A stretch of 64,000 bases of DNA from Strix aluco. Taxonomy: Eukaryota; Chordata; Aves; Strigiformes; Strigidae. Numbering within the stretch: position 1 is the stretch's first letter; each line of letters begins with the position of its first letter. A program made the translations under genes and the position numbers. The notes beneath the pieces were generated by a model. The model ran no database searches and was not told the DNA's origin. It was given only the letters and a program-made list of their open reading frames with translations. Below, piece after piece: positions 61,501-64,000 of this stretch. The stretch covers positions 93,765,552 through 93,829,551 of the forward strand of contig NC_133933.1 in the NCBI RefSeq assembly GCF_031877795.1, written 5' to 3'.

Positions 61501-63619
61501 TCTCTAATTGTGTGTATCTTTGGAACAGAGTAGGTGTTATGAGGTGTTAAATGATTTTGGCATCCAGTTCAGATGGGATATCACAGATTAGCTTTCTTCC
61601 TCTTGTCCCCCCTGAGTGATATAGTTTTAAGTTTACTTTTGGCATGGAGATTGGACAGTGCAGAATCACTGCTTTGCAAGAGAACAATGTGAATTGTTAT
61701 TAAATACATCATTTCTTTTTCCATAAAGGCAAAAATAATTTTGGCTTTTACTAATGACTTAAAAAAAAAATCTTTGCCTTTAATCTGTCCTGGAGATGAG
61801 TGCATAGTGGTGATTATGAAGCATGTTATAACATTTTTAGTACTATTGTCTAGCTGACTTATTGGATTTCTTCCTGCAGATACCTGGCTTTAGAAAGCAG
61901 ATTTATGTGTGGAGGTGTATCTACGGAAGAGGCAGTAAAGCCTCTTTAGCTAAATAGTACAGAAGAGCTCAACAGTTACAGATAGAAGTCAGAAGAGAAG
62001 AACGCTGTATTGCTAAAATAAAATGAATACCTGAGTCTGTGAAGCCCTTAATGTTGATTTGGCTTGAGTCTCTTCTAACCCTGTATGATGTTTTTTTGGA
62101 GGGGTTGATGATGCTCCTGCATCTTTGCTTCTTACATGCACTTCTTCACTCTGTCTCTGCTTAAGATCTGAAGAGACTACTATCTAGTTAATAAAGTTTG
62201 GATGAGGTGTTAAAATGCAGTACTTCACCAGCTGATGGCTGATTATGGACCTTTTTGGCATTGTTAAATGTGTTAAAATTACAACTGAATTTCTTTATGT
62301 AAAGTAGAAGAGTAATTTAATAGCTGAAAAAACATTTTAAGATACTTTCAAGTACAGAATATTGAACCCTAATGCTGACATGTTCAGCAGTTTTAGTCCG
62401 TGATAAATATACGGAATAAAATCCTTGTTGGATTTCAATATACTGACTATTAAAAGGTAAATTTGTCTGCTGCTATTTATAGGCAAATGGAAGTTATGAA
62501 AATACTTGATTTTGTGTTGTAGCAGTAGTTGGAGTAATTTCCTAAGGTCTTCAGGTTTACGCAGCTTTGGTTTTGCCCAGGCATAAGCCGCTGTTAAAAG
62601 TCATGTCCTAGGAGCAAGTGCTGGGAGAGGAATGAAGGGCCTTCTGCCAGGGGATTGGGATTCAGGCTCCTGGATCTCCTTCAGGAGTTAAATCTTGCAG
62701 CAGTTCATTCCTCCCTCTGTCTGGGCTTTTCAGTCTTCCTCAGATCATATGTTGTAGGTGACTGCTTGACATCTTTATTCCCAAGGTTTCTCTGAAATTC
62801 TTACCTTGCTCTTGTCCGGAGCCCAGGTGGGATAGTTGTCCTTCTGATTCCAACACATCTGTGTCTTGGGATGTTTCAAGTCGCCTCTATCCCAGGAGCG
62901 TTTTGAAGCTCAGTGACACCCCCTTTCCACCTTCTTCTCACTGGAGTCCTTGTTCTTTCAGGCTGCTGCTGAGTGTAGATGTCATTTTACAGACTTCACC
63001 TAAAGCTTTCAGGCCTGGTGAAGGAGAGCTGGTTCCCTGCTATGCTTCAAAGCATTTCCTCTACACAGGGTATTCACTGAAGTTCTTTGAAAAAATTTAC
63101 TAGAGCTTGTGTGTACAAACATCTATTCAGGAAGTCAATGAATGTCGGTGTATTACTATGCATAGCTTATGTGTAATAACAAGCTTGAGGTAATATAATT
63201 TTTAACAGAGTTCTAGATGTGAAGACATCTGCTGTTTGTCTTTTAAGGCATACAAATTTATGTCTTTGAGGTATATGATTTTTATGGTCTTAGGAGAGCA
63301 TAAAAGTAGTGTGGTTTATCTTTTTTTGTGTTGTTGCTTTTTGTTAAAACAAGATTTCATGCCAAATTCTCTAAGGATGAGACTTACCAATTGCATTACT
63401 TTCTCTAAGAGGAGGCTGGACAAAGCCTTCCTCTTGCTCATGTGATAGGGGATTTGGCATGGCTGTCTTTATTAGGTCAGTCAAGGGTGAGGTAAAGAAA
63501 TAAGGAATGTTTCTTAAAATAGCTTGATAATTCTGAATTAATTTTTTTACTGTGTATAGAACATACAAATTCTTTAGAACACTGCAGCAGTTGAACTAAA
63601 TACATTGATTATATGTGAA

Positions 63620-63635
63620 AATAAATAAATAAATG
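63620..63635. repeat. Short AAAT microsatellite
   Basis: Four AAAT/ATAA units in tandem in ME1 intron 1. Confidence 0.8.
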
Positions 63636-64000
63636 TAGGTGAGTCTGTGTAAACAGGTATCAGAAAAGGTGTCTTACTCACTGTACTGCTTTTTTTCTGC
63701 ATTGAAGGTGGCTTTCACCACATGCCCTCGGCAGCTGCTTGAAAGGAACACTTTATCTAAGCTCAGGAAAAGTAGAACATCTCACTTTGCATCTTACCTG
63801 GGGAAACATAACCGGTCCGGCTCTGTCTCTTAGCCACTGGCCTTGCGTTTGCCAGAAAAGCAAGTGTTCCAGGTCAGGAGTCTGCATGAAACTGGAGCCT
63901 CTGCTCTCCTGCCAGGCTGTTTGAGGTACCGAGCTCTTGTGCTTCTTGGAGTAAATGGATAAACTCAAAATAGAAAATAAAAAGTGAGTGCTTCCTTCTG

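Larger units (their letters stand above)
51195..64000 (+). other. ME1: ME1 intron 1 (runs off the window)
   Basis: This begins with the consensus donor GTAGGG. I find no segment encoding the second-exon residues of malic enzyme on the plus strand, so at least 12.8 kb of intron lies here. The open frames are short and unlike known proteins. It contains a CR1 fragment at 55.2 kb and simple repeats at 53.07, 58.54 and 63.62 kb. No nested gene is recognised on either strand. Confidence 0.75.

Noticed and set aside
63690-63790. ME1 exon 2
   Set aside because: A 'GTGGCTTTCACC' after a pyrimidine tract recalls the expected AFT residues, but the following codons do not encode the conserved LEERQQLNIHGLLPP segment.
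1-64000. CRISPR array, prokaryotic operon, integrated virus with genes, or other novel multigene system
   Set aside because: No regularly spaced repeats, no clustered complete open frames and no viral internal genes; the window is ordinary avian gene-flank and intron DNA.

Overview
The window looks like bird nuclear DNA. It has spliced, intron-rich genes in an AT-rich background with a few sharp CpG islands. Recognisable CR1 LINE fragments make up most of the identifiable interspersed repeats, and two solo LTRs are of kinds I know from avian endogenous retroviruses. The protein encoded at 51,150 matches the N-terminus of avian cytosolic malic enzyme better than the mammalian one. I cannot name the species.

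Two protein-coding genes are supported. PRSS35, a secreted trypsin-fold pseudoprotease, has its whole coding sequence in one exon on the minus strand (6,143-7,384), with a splice acceptor just upstream. ME1, NADP-dependent malic enzyme, starts on the plus strand in a CpG island. Only exon 1 (coding 51,150-51,194) and about 12.8 kb of intron 1 are present. The genes are divergent, the same arrangement I recall for human 6q14 (ME1-PRSS35-SNAP91). SNAP91 would then be expected off the left edge.

Layout: 1-6.1 kb is intergenic sequence and the likely PRSS35 3' UTR. PRSS35 lies at 6.1-7.4 kb, followed by its 5' flank. GC-rich islands at 11.9-14.0 kb lead into a composite minisatellite at 14.0-14.4 kb. 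Nested CR1 copies lie at 15.1-16.4 kb. From 16.4 to 48 kb I see no gene, only repeats: CR1 at 30.3, 40.8 and 45.9 kb, and LTRs at 34.4 and 44.5 kb. The ME1 upstream region (48.7-51.1 kb) has a DR4-type nuclear-receptor motif, a CR1 copy and antioxidant-response-like motifs. The rest is ME1 intron 1.

I found no CRISPR array, operon, tRNA, rRNA or multigene system, and nothing that supports a new biological system. The most useful leads are regulatory: the candidate thyroid-hormone and NRF2 sites upstream of ME1, the competing PRSS35 promoter candidates, and the unassigned GC-rich blocks.
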